NCBI GenBank assembly: GCA_002705125.1
Contig: PAHQ01000015.1
Span: forward strand, 16,347-37,444
Source: Verrucomicrobiales bacterium
GTDB lineage: Bacteria > Verrucomicrobiota > Verrucomicrobiia > Verrucomicrobiales > DEV007
Length of the DNA: 21,098 nt
Direction of reading: 5' to 3'
Below are positions 7,449-14,708 of this stretch, piece after piece. Within the stretch, counting starts at the first letter, position 1. Every line of letters begins with the position of its first letter. A program made the position numbers and the translations under genes. Below the pieces are notes generated by a model that was given only the letters and a program-made list of their open reading frames with translations, made no database searches and was not told the origin of the DNA.

Positions 7449-8507
7449 TTATTTTAATTCAATCTCCTCTTCTAATTCTAAGAATTCTTCAACTTCATTA
7501 AATGTGAAGCCTGTATCTTTTCTACCAATAGGCTCCCACCCCTCTGAAATTCTACTGCTCATACTCGAATCAAAACTACACATCCCTCTCTTTGTTCCAG
7601 TTTCCAATTCCTGATCCAACTTCTTGAACTCACCTCGCCTGATTAAATTTGAAACCGAATCGTATTGCAGTAACATCTCATGTGTGGCAAACCTCTTTCC
7701 TCTTTGCTCATCAAAAAGCAACCGTTGGCAAAGTATCATCCTTAAAATATCAGCTAAAGTGCTCTGGGCACTCTCAACTCTCTCAGCTGGTATTAATTTT
7801 AAAAATCTTTGAACGGTTTGTGCTGCACTAGATGTATGCAAAGTTGCTACAACCACATGACCCGTCTCAGCTGCTTGAAGTGCAATTTCAGCAGTCTCAC
7901 TGTCACGAATCTCACCAACCATTATTACATCTGGAGCCTGTCGCAATGAACCTCTCAATGCTTCAGCAAAATCATCATCATCTTCGCCTATTTCTCTTTG
8001 AGATATTAGTGAAGGAATATCTTTGGTCGGATAAATGTACTCAACCGGATCCTCAAAAGTAATAAAATGTTCTCTCCTACGCTTTGCTCTGTGCAAATTC
8101 AGAGAGGCGATCGTCGTAGTTTTACCTGAACCTGTCGCTCCACATATAAGGAATAAGCCATTCTTTGCCTGGAGAAATGCTTTTACCGCTGCAGGTGGAA
8201 CTGATATTTCATCACAATTAGGAATTTCAGTTGGGAGCAATCGTAAAACCCACCTATATCGACCTCTGCTGACCATTCTATTAACTCTAAATCGATACTC
8301 ACCAACAACCATTGCATAATCAGCACATCCAGAAATAATTTTAAGTTCTCTCTCTGGTTGATAAATAAAACTGTCAAAAACAAGATCACCATTTCTCCTG
8401 TAAGCGATAGGTTCCCAGGGAGTAATGTAAAAGTCCGAAATGCCAGAACCCTTTGCTAATTGGATTAATCTCTCCCCTAAAGGTGTACTTTCATTGAGCC
8501 CTTCCAT
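7449..8507 (-). CDS. pilT: PilT-family secretion/pilus ATPase
   Basis: This 352-aa cytoplasmic ATPase belongs to the PilT/GspE superfamily, which powers retraction or assembly of type IV filaments. Visible motifs are Walker A GATGSGKTT (123-131), the Asp box ITFEDPVEY (149-157), Walker B DVIMVGEIRD (193-202) and the His box HVVVATLHT (217-225). The short N-terminal domain, the length (PilT about 345 aa; PilB/GspE 500 or more) and a C-terminal SVSNLIRRG (284-292), equivalent to the PilT AIRNLIREG motif, place it with the PilT/PilU branch. The tail after 335 is acidic. It is the second gene of the operon, 47 nt after the giant prepilin. No PilB-type assembly ATPase is seen, so that function must be encoded elsewhere or be supplied by this protein. 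Confidence 0.9.
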   Translation of the reverse strand: MEGLNESTPLGERLIQLAKGSGISDFYITPWEPIAYRRNGDLVFDSFIYQPERELKIISGCADYAMVVGEYRFRVNRMVSRGRYRWVLRLLPTEIPNCDEISVPPAAVKAFLQAKNGLFLICGATGSGKTTTIASLNLHRAKRRREHFITFEDPVEYIYPTKDIPSLISQREIGEDDDDFAEALRGSLRQAPDVIMVGEIRDSETAEIALQAAETGHVVVATLHTSSAAQTVQRFLKLIPAERVESAQSTLADILRMILCQRLLFDEQRGKRFATHEMLLQYDSVSNLIRRGEFKKLDQELETGTKRGMCSFDSSMSSRISEGWEPIGRKDTGFTFNEVEEFLELEEEIELK

Positions 8508-8554
8508 TACAATAATATATTTCCTTTAATTTTTGAGTACTTTGTTATTCAATA

Positions 8555-11500
8555 TCATTCACTGGTTAGTATCGATGAAACTTCCAGATCGTTATTTCCA
8601 AACGAATTATCCAGCTCTCCATTATCTTTTAGCTTAACAATTCCTCTTCTGTGAATCTCCCCATACTTTGAAAAATACCCCACTAGAACAGCACCTCCCG
8701 CTGGCAATCCTATCACTTTAACCACATCACCATTAGGCTTTAATCTAGGTTGAAATGAAGCGTCACACTTCCCATCCCGATTAAGAACCGCAACAGAGCT
8801 TAAATTTCTTCCACCTACTTTGTTAAATTTTCCAGCGATGATAATCTTTCCGTCCTTACCAAGCGCTACGGATCCGATTACAGAGTCAATACTATCTGGC
8901 GAAAATCCTGAATCCAATTCACCTTTTTTATTTAGACGGATGATCTTACCTGGAAAATCTCCCACTATGTACATACTTCCATCCTTTAAAATGAGTGAAT
9001 CATGGGCCACTCCAGATGATGGAACATTTCCCTTAGATAAAGAAATCCTATTATTCAATGTACCATTTTCATTCAAAAGAGCTATACATGGCTGTGGAAA
9101 CTGACTAAAATTACTGAACCCTCCACAAACAAGAATACTTCTGTCAGCAAGTATTTTAATGGATTTAATTGAGCCATCAAATCCCGAAGTCGAATCTATT
9201 TGCCATGAACCTATCCAGGTTTTCCAAGGATGCTCTTGAACCCATCTTGTTAAAATTTGTCCAGGAAGAACGAACGTATCATCTAAGCTACCATCAGGAT
9301 TGAGGCGCGCAATTCCCTTAAGGTTATAATTTCCTTCTACATTAGTAAATTCCCCACCAATTACTATTTTCCCATCAGGCTGCTCTGCTACAGCAGTAAT
9401 CTCTCCTCCATCTACTTTAGAGGCAAAATTCAAGACCTCACCATTAGGAGATACTTTTGCAATATAATTTCTATCGACATTATTAATACTAGTAAACTTT
9501 CCAGCAACAATTGAATTCCCGTCAGATAAATTCTGCACCACGTTGACTTTCCCGTCTGCCCCCACTCCAATATGGAATGACGGATCAAGACTTCCAGTCT
9601 TAGTGTTAAGGCGAGCTATATTCTCGGTCTTATTAGTGTAGAATTCAGGAAATTTTCCAGTGATGATAGCCCTGCCATTTGATCTTTCAGTGATCGCATA
9701 TACAACAGAACCGTTCCGTAGTTTTTCCGGTATATAATCGTTAGTAACTGTCCCATTAGAACCTAATTTTATAAAAGGTCTACACTCATCGGATTCATCA
9801 TTAATAATTATTTCACCGCCAACATAAACATTTCCTTCCGCAGAAATATATGAGGAGTGAGCTGTCCAATTTTTATATACAACCTCATTATTAAAATGAA
9901 AAGACTCATCATGAGAGCCATCCACAAGTAATCTCGCAACACCTGATACAGCAATTTCATTAAATTTGTTGAATGATCCACCAATAAAGATTTTCCCATC
10001 TCTGTATGAATTAACAGTGTACACTGGTGAGCTCGTACCTAAGCCTGGATCAAAACTTCGATCAATCCTTCCCGACTCAGCAATTACACGAGCAATATTC
10101 TTCCTTTTAACATCATCATATTTTTCAAAATTACCTCCAATTACAATCCCTCCATCATCCTGTACACATACTCCGTGGACAATACCCTGAACCCCTATAG
10201 AGGTATCGAATGACATATCCAAACGCCCGTTAAGATCAATCCTGGCCAAACTAAATGCAGGAAAATTATTGTACCGGGTAAAACATCCAGCAACAATTAT
10301 CTTAAATGGATCATTTGGCTCACTAGTATAATTAGACAATCCTTTTTTTTGGATAGCTAGACTATGAACCCAACCATTTTGATCGGTATGAACTCCCCTC
10401 CCAACATTAAAATCTTGATCCACTGAACCATCATTATTTAATCGGGCAAGCCCCATTCTATATTCACCGTTAAATTTTTGAAACTTTCCACCAACCACTA
10501 TTTTACCATCTGGCTGTATAGCTAATGCCAAAACATCATCATCAAATCCCTCTCCAATTGAGAATGTTTTGTCTACCTTTCCACTCAGGTCATATCTAAC
10601 AATCCGATTACTTTTCATTCCGTTTGCAGTTGTGAACTCTCCTCCAACTATGACCTTACCATCTTGCTGTAACGCAATAGCTCTTCCAATGCCATTTAGA
10701 CCCTTTTCTGGATTAAACGTAGAATCAACATCCCCTCTTAACTTGTGCTGACGAATATTATGATAACTCGCTACGGTTTTTTTATAAAAAACCCCCCCAA
10801 CGTAGCCATGCCATTCAGGCACATTCCAGAGGTTAAATGAAAACATTTTTGGCATACTCGGGCTAAACCAATTTGAATAACCTTGCGGACCATAAACTCG
10901 AGCTCTAATTCGAAAATCTTCCATGTATGAACTCTTGAGAGGAATTGGAGAGGTATACAAAGCACCATGCAAAGGCTCACCAAATTTATCAGTCCCTGGA
11001 TCAATCCCATTTGTGGTATAATAGATTCTCCACCCTTCAGGTAACGTTCCACTTTTATTCGATGGGAATAATGCAATTCCTGCACCTTCTCCTATGTCAT
11101 CACTCTCTAAAACATCGCTAACAGGCGTGTCCAGCGACAACTTATTAATACCAATTGAAATACTCGAGACTTTAGAATCATTAAAAATTGAAGGTTCTAA
11201 TGACTTTGCAACAACATTTAAAGACAAGCTATCCTTTCTTTCCCATGTAGATAAGGAATGGCTGATACTTGTTTGTGCATTACCTCTAGTGAAATCATCC
11301 ACCAAATTTCCTTCTCCAAAATTAATACCTCTAGTGTCATCAAAAGACCAAAGAATGTTAAATTTTTCAGGGTCAATAAATCGCTTTGGGATTTGACCAT
11401 TATTGTGAAGTGATACAAAAATTTCCGACCCAAATCTTACTAGATTGGACCCTTCAACCATTCGACCACCCATCATTTTGTAATCAACTGGATTATCAAG

Positions 11501-12424
11501 AGCAGATAGTAGCAACTGTAGTTCCACAGGGTTAGATTTATAGGTATTTACACTCGTTCCACTATCTAGCCATGAACTTGGCTCCAAACTTGCCGACATA
11601 GCAGCTATAGTATCTCCGGGATTAACAGTTATAGATTCACCCGAATAAGGCAGCCATTGATTCCCATTGGTGGTATAAAATATTTTTGAAGAATTCTCTG
11701 GATTCGGATTACTTATAAAAAGACTAAATTTTTCAAAATCTAAGAGCGGGTACTTGCCTCCTATTCTACTAAGCGAAGGCATATTCAACTTTAAAGCTCC
11801 TTGATAAGCGTCAGATTTTCGATCTTTCGAACTATCAGAGGTTGCTAGGTTTACCAGTGAAAATTTATCAACTAAATCAGAACTATGATCCTCATAATCC
11901 CATACCCATTTACTTTTTTTGGCTAATTTTAAATTAGATTTTCTATTCTCTTTGTCTTGATTATGTGCCGATAAATTTTGATCGAGAATAAATGCTTTAA
12001 TGCCCTTCTTACCAATCCTAGAAATTTTAAACTTATTATTATCAACATCCCATAAAGCTCTGGGCTCTCTGCTTTTGGCGTCTTTATCGGATTGCATAAT
12101 GACGCTTAATCGTTGATCAATCATTGAGTCACGAAGGCCGATTATCTCTTTGATGGATTCATCAGAAGCAATCGTTTTAAGTTTATCTATGATATTTTGA
12201 GGAGATTCGCTTGAATCTATTGTCCCTCCATGAGCCTGATATATGTTGAGCGCACTATTAACAACAGCAATATCCTGCTCAAGCTTAACCGCTTTTGATG
12301 ATGCTTTAATCTCTACGAATCCAACATAGCCCACAGAAGCCAGTCCTGAGATTAATGATAATGCCACCAGTGATTCCACTAAAGTAAAGGCTCTAGTAAT
12401 TCTATTTTTATAAAATTTTAACAT
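8555..12424 (-). CDS. Giant prepilin with chitobiase-C-like and delta-60 propeller domains
   Basis: This 1289-aa protein opens the operon. Residues 1-12 form a basic leader ending in Ala12, then FTLVESLVALSLISGLASVG, with Glu17 at mature +5: a genuine class III prepilin signal and assembly helix. A mostly polar spacer follows (45-230). Two segments with the YTTNG motif, at about 245-282 and 463-515, resemble chitobiase/beta-hexosaminidase C-terminal (CHB_HEX_C) modules. From 564 to 1275 there are about 13 delta-60 repeats of the form G-x-x-D-x-x-F ... QPDGKIVVGGxF ... IARLNxDG, expected to fold as beta-propeller blades. The N-terminus predicts filament insertion, so the propeller would be displayed outside the cell, probably at a tip. 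The ATG at 12424 has GGGAGGAAA far upstream (about 18 nt) and no better in-frame start exists. A role as an adhesin is inferred, by analogy with propeller-bearing PilY1. Confidence 0.85.
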   Translation of the reverse strand: MLKFYKNRITRAFTLVESLVALSLISGLASVGYVGFVEIKASSKAVKLEQDIAVVNSALNIYQAHGGTIDSSESPQNIIDKLKTIASDESIKEIIGLRDSMIDQRLSVIMQSDKDAKSREPRALWDVDNNKFKISRIGKKGIKAFILDQNLSAHNQDKENRKSNLKLAKKSKWVWDYEDHSSDLVDKFSLVNLATSDSSKDRKSDAYQGALKLNMPSLSRIGGKYPLLDFEKFSLFISNPNPENSSKIFYTTNGNQWLPYSGESITVNPGDTIAAMSASLEPSSWLDSGTSVNTYKSNPVELQLLLSALDNPVDYKMMGGRMVEGSNLVRFGSEIFVSLHNNGQIPKRFIDPEKFNILWSFDDTRGINFGEGNLVDDFTRGNAQTSISHSLSTWERKDSLSLNVVAKSLEPSIFNDSKVSSISIGINKLSLDTPVSDVLESDDIGEGAGIALFPSNKSGTLPEGWRIYYTTNGIDPGTDKFGEPLHGALYTSPIPLKSSYMEDFRIRARVYGPQGYSNWFSPSMPKMFSFNLWNVPEWHGYVGGVFYKKTVASYHNIRQHKLRGDVDSTFNPEKGLNGIGRAIALQQDGKVIVGGEFTTANGMKSNRIVRYDLSGKVDKTFSIGEGFDDDVLALAIQPDGKIVVGGKFQKFNGEYRMGLARLNNDGSVDQDFNVGRGVHTDQNGWVHSLAIQKKGLSNYTSEPNDPFKIIVAGCFTRYNNFPAFSLARIDLNGRLDMSFDTSIGVQGIVHGVCVQDDGGIVIGGNFEKYDDVKRKNIARVIAESGRIDRSFDPGLGTSSPVYTVNSYRDGKIFIGGSFNKFNEIAVSGVARLLVDGSHDESFHFNNEVVYKNWTAHSSYISAEGNVYVGGEIIINDESDECRPFIKLGSNGTVTNDYIPEKLRNGSVVYAITERSNGRAIITGKFPEFYTNKTENIARLNTKTGSLDPSFHIGVGADGKVNVVQNLSDGNSIVAGKFTSINNVDRNYIAKVSPNGEVLNFASKVDGGEITAVAEQPDGKIVIGGEFTNVEGNYNLKGIARLNPDGSLDDTFVLPGQILTRWVQEHPWKTWIGSWQIDSTSGFDGSIKSIKILADRSILVCGGFSNFSQFPQPCIALLNENGTLNNRISLSKGNVPSSGVAHDSLILKDGSMYIVGDFPGKIIRLNKKGELDSGFSPDSIDSVIGSVALGKDGKIIIAGKFNKVGGRNLSSVAVLNRDGKCDASFQPRLKPNGDVVKVIGLPAGGAVLVGYFSKYGEIHRRGIVKLKDNGELDNSFGNNDLEVSSILTSE
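8600..10735 (-). repeat. About 13 delta-60 protein repeats encoded in tandem
   Basis: Within the giant prepilin, units begin at residues 564, 615, 666, 733, 785, 836, 891 (degenerate), 944, 995 (degenerate), 1045, 1121, 1168, 1218 and 1269 (last partial). Each reads roughly G-x-x-D-x-x-F, then QxDGKIxVGGxF and a closing IARLxxDG. Units at 733-1120 vary more in length. The repeats diverge in protein and more so in DNA, so this is an old array rather than a recent tandem expansion. Confidence 0.85.
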
Positions 12425-12471
12425 CTTGTCGCTTGGTTTGATTTCCTCCCTGCAACTTGTGGTATATATTA

Positions 12472-12499
12472 ATTTTATGGTTTTTATATTTTATAGCAA
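12472..12499 (-). promoter_or_regulatory. Promoter of the pilus/pseudopilus operon
   Basis: On the minus strand a -35-like TTGCTA (12499-12494) and a -10-like TAAAAT (12477-12472) are 16 bp apart. Transcription would start near 12465, leaving a leader of about 40 nt to the ATG at 12424. The spacing, the -10 and the flanking ACCATAAAATTAA are shared with the promoter upstream of the prepilin at 568. It lies between the stop of the nucleotidyltransferase and the first operon gene. Confidence 0.55.
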
Positions 12500-12524
12500 G
12501 TTTATTTTATGGTTTTTATATTTT
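12472..12524. repeat. Paired 21-bp direct repeat, 32-bp offset, in the operon promoter
   Basis: A perfect 21-bp repeat beginning ATTTTATGGTTTTTATA occurs at 12472-12492 and 12504-12524. The downstream copy spans the -10 and spacer; the other sits upstream of the -35. The 621-668 pair differs at one base in the core (ATGGTA for ATGGTT) and has the same 32-bp offset. No third copy was noticed elsewhere in the window. Confidence 0.65.
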
Positions 12525-12585
12525 CCAAGAAAAATGGTAGATTATTAGGAAATAAAAATTTAAAAGAACTTAAATATTAAAAATA

Positions 12586-13497
12586 CTATATAAGCTTAGA
12601 GGGATAATCTCCCCTTGATATTAAAGAACAAATTGCTGCCTCAACTTCTTCTTTATCTTCTTTATAGGTTACCCCAAACCACTTGCCCTTAGTACTAAGA
12701 ACTTGAACGGTTGCGGAATCTGATTTGATAAGATCATCCACTGCAAAAGGAATATAGAATTCTGATTTAATATCTTGGGAATTAACGGATAGAAACTGCA
12801 CAAATAGATAATCAAGTTGTTTGAAAATTTGCTGACTAAATCCCCACATGTTCATCGAAACGATTTCTTCACCTGTTAGTTCAGCGCATCTCTCATTATT
12901 GGAATTATTAAGAATTACACCATCTAATTCATGAATTTTAGTCAATTCGTTTACAGACAACAATTTGCAGTTGTCATCAACTAAACACACTCCTCTTGAA
13001 ACTGACCCATGTTCAGATAGGGTGTTTTTTAGGGGATAACCAACCATACAAAATTCAGCTGGAGAAGAATCTATTGCCACATTTGATAGATATTCAAAAA
13101 TCTTTTCGTATGCTTCTTTTCCATAGAAATCATCCGCATTAATCACGGCAAAAGGTTCATTTATCTGGCTACATGCCGAAAGGATAGCATGCCCTGTACC
13201 CCATGGCTTAACTCTTGTAGGAGACAATTCGAACCCTGTTGGAAGAGAATCCAAACTCTGATATGCATACCCAATATTAATTTTATCCTTAAACTTTTCA
13301 CCAACAATTGACTTAAAATCGTCACTAAATTCTTCGCGTATAATGAAGACAACTTTACTAAAACCCGCTCTAATCGCATCAAACACTGAGTAGTCTATCA
13401 CCGTCTCACCATTAGGCCCAACAGCATCGAGTTGCTTGAGCCCTCCATATCTGCTTCCCATGCCAGCAGCCAATACTAAAAGAGTTACCTGATTCAT
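12586..13497 (-). CDS. Sugar-type nucleotidyltransferase
   Basis: This 303-aa cytoplasmic protein belongs to the NTP_transferase superfamily, which joins a sugar phosphate (or related phosphate) to a nucleotide. It begins with the Gly-rich nucleotide-binding signature LVLAAGMGSRYGGLKQL (7-23), followed by GPNGETVIDYSV (28-39). A PWGTGHA segment (98-104) and INADDFYG (119-126), with the metal-binding Asp of the family, lie where expected. The RYGGLKQ form is common in Bacteroidota and PVC nucleotidyltransferases of unassigned substrate. There is no C-terminal hexapeptide-repeat domain, so a GlmU-like bifunctional enzyme is excluded. It lies upstream of the pilus operon on the same strand but is separated from it by a promoter. 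It is divergent from the sigma factor. The substrate is unknown; a filament- or surface-glycan role would be a guess. Confidence 0.8.
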   Translation of the reverse strand: MNQVTLLVLAAGMGSRYGGLKQLDAVGPNGETVIDYSVFDAIRAGFSKVVFIIREEFSDDFKSIVGEKFKDKINIGYAYQSLDSLPTGFELSPTRVKPWGTGHAILSACSQINEPFAVINADDFYGKEAYEKIFEYLSNVAIDSSPAEFCMVGYPLKNTLSEHGSVSRGVCLVDDNCKLLSVNELTKIHELDGVILNNSNNERCAELTGEEIVSMNMWGFSQQIFKQLDYLFVQFLSVNSQDIKSEFYIPFAVDDLIKSDSATVQVLSTKGKWFGVTYKEDKEEVEAAICSLISRGDYPSKLI

Positions 13498-13514
13498 TAA
13501 TATTTATTTTTTGG

Positions 13515-13541
13515 GTCTTATTTTTGCAATCACATTGTCAA
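13515..13541 (-). promoter_or_regulatory. Possible promoter of the nucleotidyltransferase
   Basis: A perfect -35 TTGACA lies on the minus strand at 13541-13536. The best matching -10 downstream is weak (TAAGAC at 13520-13515, spacer 15 bp), just ahead of the ATG at 13497. The -35 adjoins one arm of the inverted repeat at 13541-13582. The call rests mainly on the -35 hexamer. Confidence 0.3.
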
Positions 13542-13582
13542 ATTTCATTAGCTGTGGAAATTACTAACGAAAAAATGAAATT
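13541..13582. promoter_or_regulatory. Inverted repeat in the divergent control region
   Basis: AATTTCATT (13541-13549) and AATGAAATT (13574-13582) are a perfect 9-bp inverted pair with centres 33 bp apart. The left arm abuts the -35 of the minus-strand gene. The right arm lies about where a -35 for the sigma gene would fall if TATAGT (13596-13601) is its -10. It may be an operator for both genes. AT-rich arms of this length can also arise by chance. Confidence 0.3.
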
Positions 13583-13624
13583 GTGACGCTACTTATATAG
13601 TATTCATTTTTATATATCTCAAAT

Positions 13625-14158
13625 ATGACGAATGACAACCTATCAAATGACTGGAAGAGATGGTTTCATGACAATGGGACTCGGCTACTGTTATTTGCTA
13701 GGAGCAAAACTAACAACGAGCAAGATGCTCAAGATGTTCTTCAAGAGGCAATTTTGAGATTATGGAGATCATATTCTAATAAGACTAACGGATTTTCACC
13801 ACCTCAACTTCCTTTAGCTTTTACAGCAATTAGAAATACAGCAATCGATCTTGCCAGAAAAACCAACAGAAGGCAAAAAAGAGAGCAAAATTCTGATCAA
13901 GTCTTCAGGGAATCTGAACAAGTACTAAATTGGTTTGAGTCTTCATCAATAGTTGAAAAGGAACGGGCTGATGAAATCGCAAAAGCTCTAAAAAAAATTC
14001 CAGAAAAATTTCGAGACGTTGTAACCTTAAAAATTTGGGGGGGATTAACCTTCTTAGAGATTTCCAAGACTCTTAAAATTCCTGCTAATACAGCAGCATC
14101 TAGGTATCGATACGCACTTGAGGCATTACGTAAAACTCTTAAACCAAATCAGCATTGA
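13625..14158 (+). CDS. ECF-type RNA polymerase sigma factor
   Basis: This 177-aa protein has only sigma regions 2 and 4, the ECF (group 4) layout. Region 2 spans about 17-85 and includes DAQDVLQEAILRLWR (34-48), the core-binding and -10 recognition area, and AFTAIRNTAIDLARKTNRRQ (65-84). Region 4 spans about 115-172 and has ALKKIPEKFRDVVTLKIWGG (121-140), then a helix-turn-helix LTFLEISKTLKIPANTAASR (141-160). It would direct RNA polymerase to a small regulon. A single-pass membrane protein follows 26 nt downstream and an exported PDZ protein after that, the typical setting for a sigma factor held at the membrane by an anti-sigma factor. The ATG at 13625 is the first in-frame start and has no clear Shine-Dalgarno. 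The regulon cannot be deduced; autoregulation is common in the family. Confidence 0.93.
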   Translation: MTNDNLSNDWKRWFHDNGTRLLLFARSKTNNEQDAQDVLQEAILRLWRSYSNKTNGFSPPQLPLAFTAIRNTAIDLARKTNRRQKREQNSDQVFRESEQVLNWFESSSIVEKERADEIAKALKKIPEKFRDVVTLKIWGGLTFLEISKTLKIPANTAASRYRYALEALRKTLKPNQH

Positions 14159-14184
14159 TAAACGCTTACTAATATAGATTGTCT

Positions 14185-14688
14185 ATGGATAATGAACTAA
14201 ACGAAATAGAGAAAAGGCTTGAGGACATCAAACCCTCAAAGTTAGAACGCGAATTGCACCTTAAAATTGATGGAATTTTTGATTCTCCAATGAGTGAAGC
14301 TAATTACGAAAGAAGAAATAAAAAAATTATTTATACTATATTTTCTCAAAGAATGGCAGCTGCAGCGGCCATTCTTATAGCCTTCATAGGAGTGTTTTTT
14401 ACTTTTCTCAATGATTCAAATAAAAATAATTTAAAACCTACTTCCAATAATAATCTTATCGAACCTAACAAAAAAGTTGATAACCGATTCGTTCCTATCA
14501 AAACTAAAAACACATTCGAAGGGGTTTCTAGAGAGGATATTTTTATATCTAAAGATAGAATACCTTACCAACCAATAAGATATCAATTCTCAGATTCATT
14601 TATTTGGAAAAATAAAAGCGATGGATCTGTAATAGAAATAAATGTTCCAAGCCAACGCTTTTTTTATGTACCAATAAAAACTGACTAA
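14185..14688 (+). CDS. Membrane protein, probable anti-sigma factor
   Basis: This 167-aa protein is bitopic: a charged, helical cytoplasmic part (1-55), a membrane helix rich in Ala and Ile (about 57-76), and an outer part of about 90 residues that is Asn/Lys-rich, then beta-like. The topology and its place just after an ECF sigma gene fit an anti-sigma factor that holds the sigma at the membrane. No zinc-binding HxxxCxxC (ZAS) motif is present, so the family is not confirmed by residues. I chose the ATG at 14185 over an in-frame TTG at 14179; neither has a Shine-Dalgarno. The PDZ gene begins 20 nt downstream. Confidence 0.6.
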   Translation: MDNELNEIEKRLEDIKPSKLERELHLKIDGIFDSPMSEANYERRNKKIIYTIFSQRMAAAAAILIAFIGVFFTFLNDSNKNNLKPTSNNNLIEPNKKVDNRFVPIKTKNTFEGVSREDIFISKDRIPYQPIRYQFSDSFIWKNKSDGSVIEINVPSQRFFYVPIKTD

Positions 14689-14708
14689 TCCATACCTAAT
14701 AAATAAAA

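Noticed and set aside
7624..8319. Several overlapping plus-strand frames opposite the ATPase gene
   Set aside because: They are antisense to a gene with intact Walker and His-box motifs and encode no recognisable domain.
8600..10735. DNA-level tandem duplication or recent repeat expansion
   Set aside because: The repeat is visible in protein but the DNA copies are well diverged, with unequal spacing, so it is a domain array and not a recent expansion.
12472..12524. Possible CRISPR remnant or tandem repeat array
   Set aside because: There are only two copies, with an 11-bp interval, no array and no cas genes. The pair coincides with a promoter and recurs before another pilin gene, so a regulatory role fits better.
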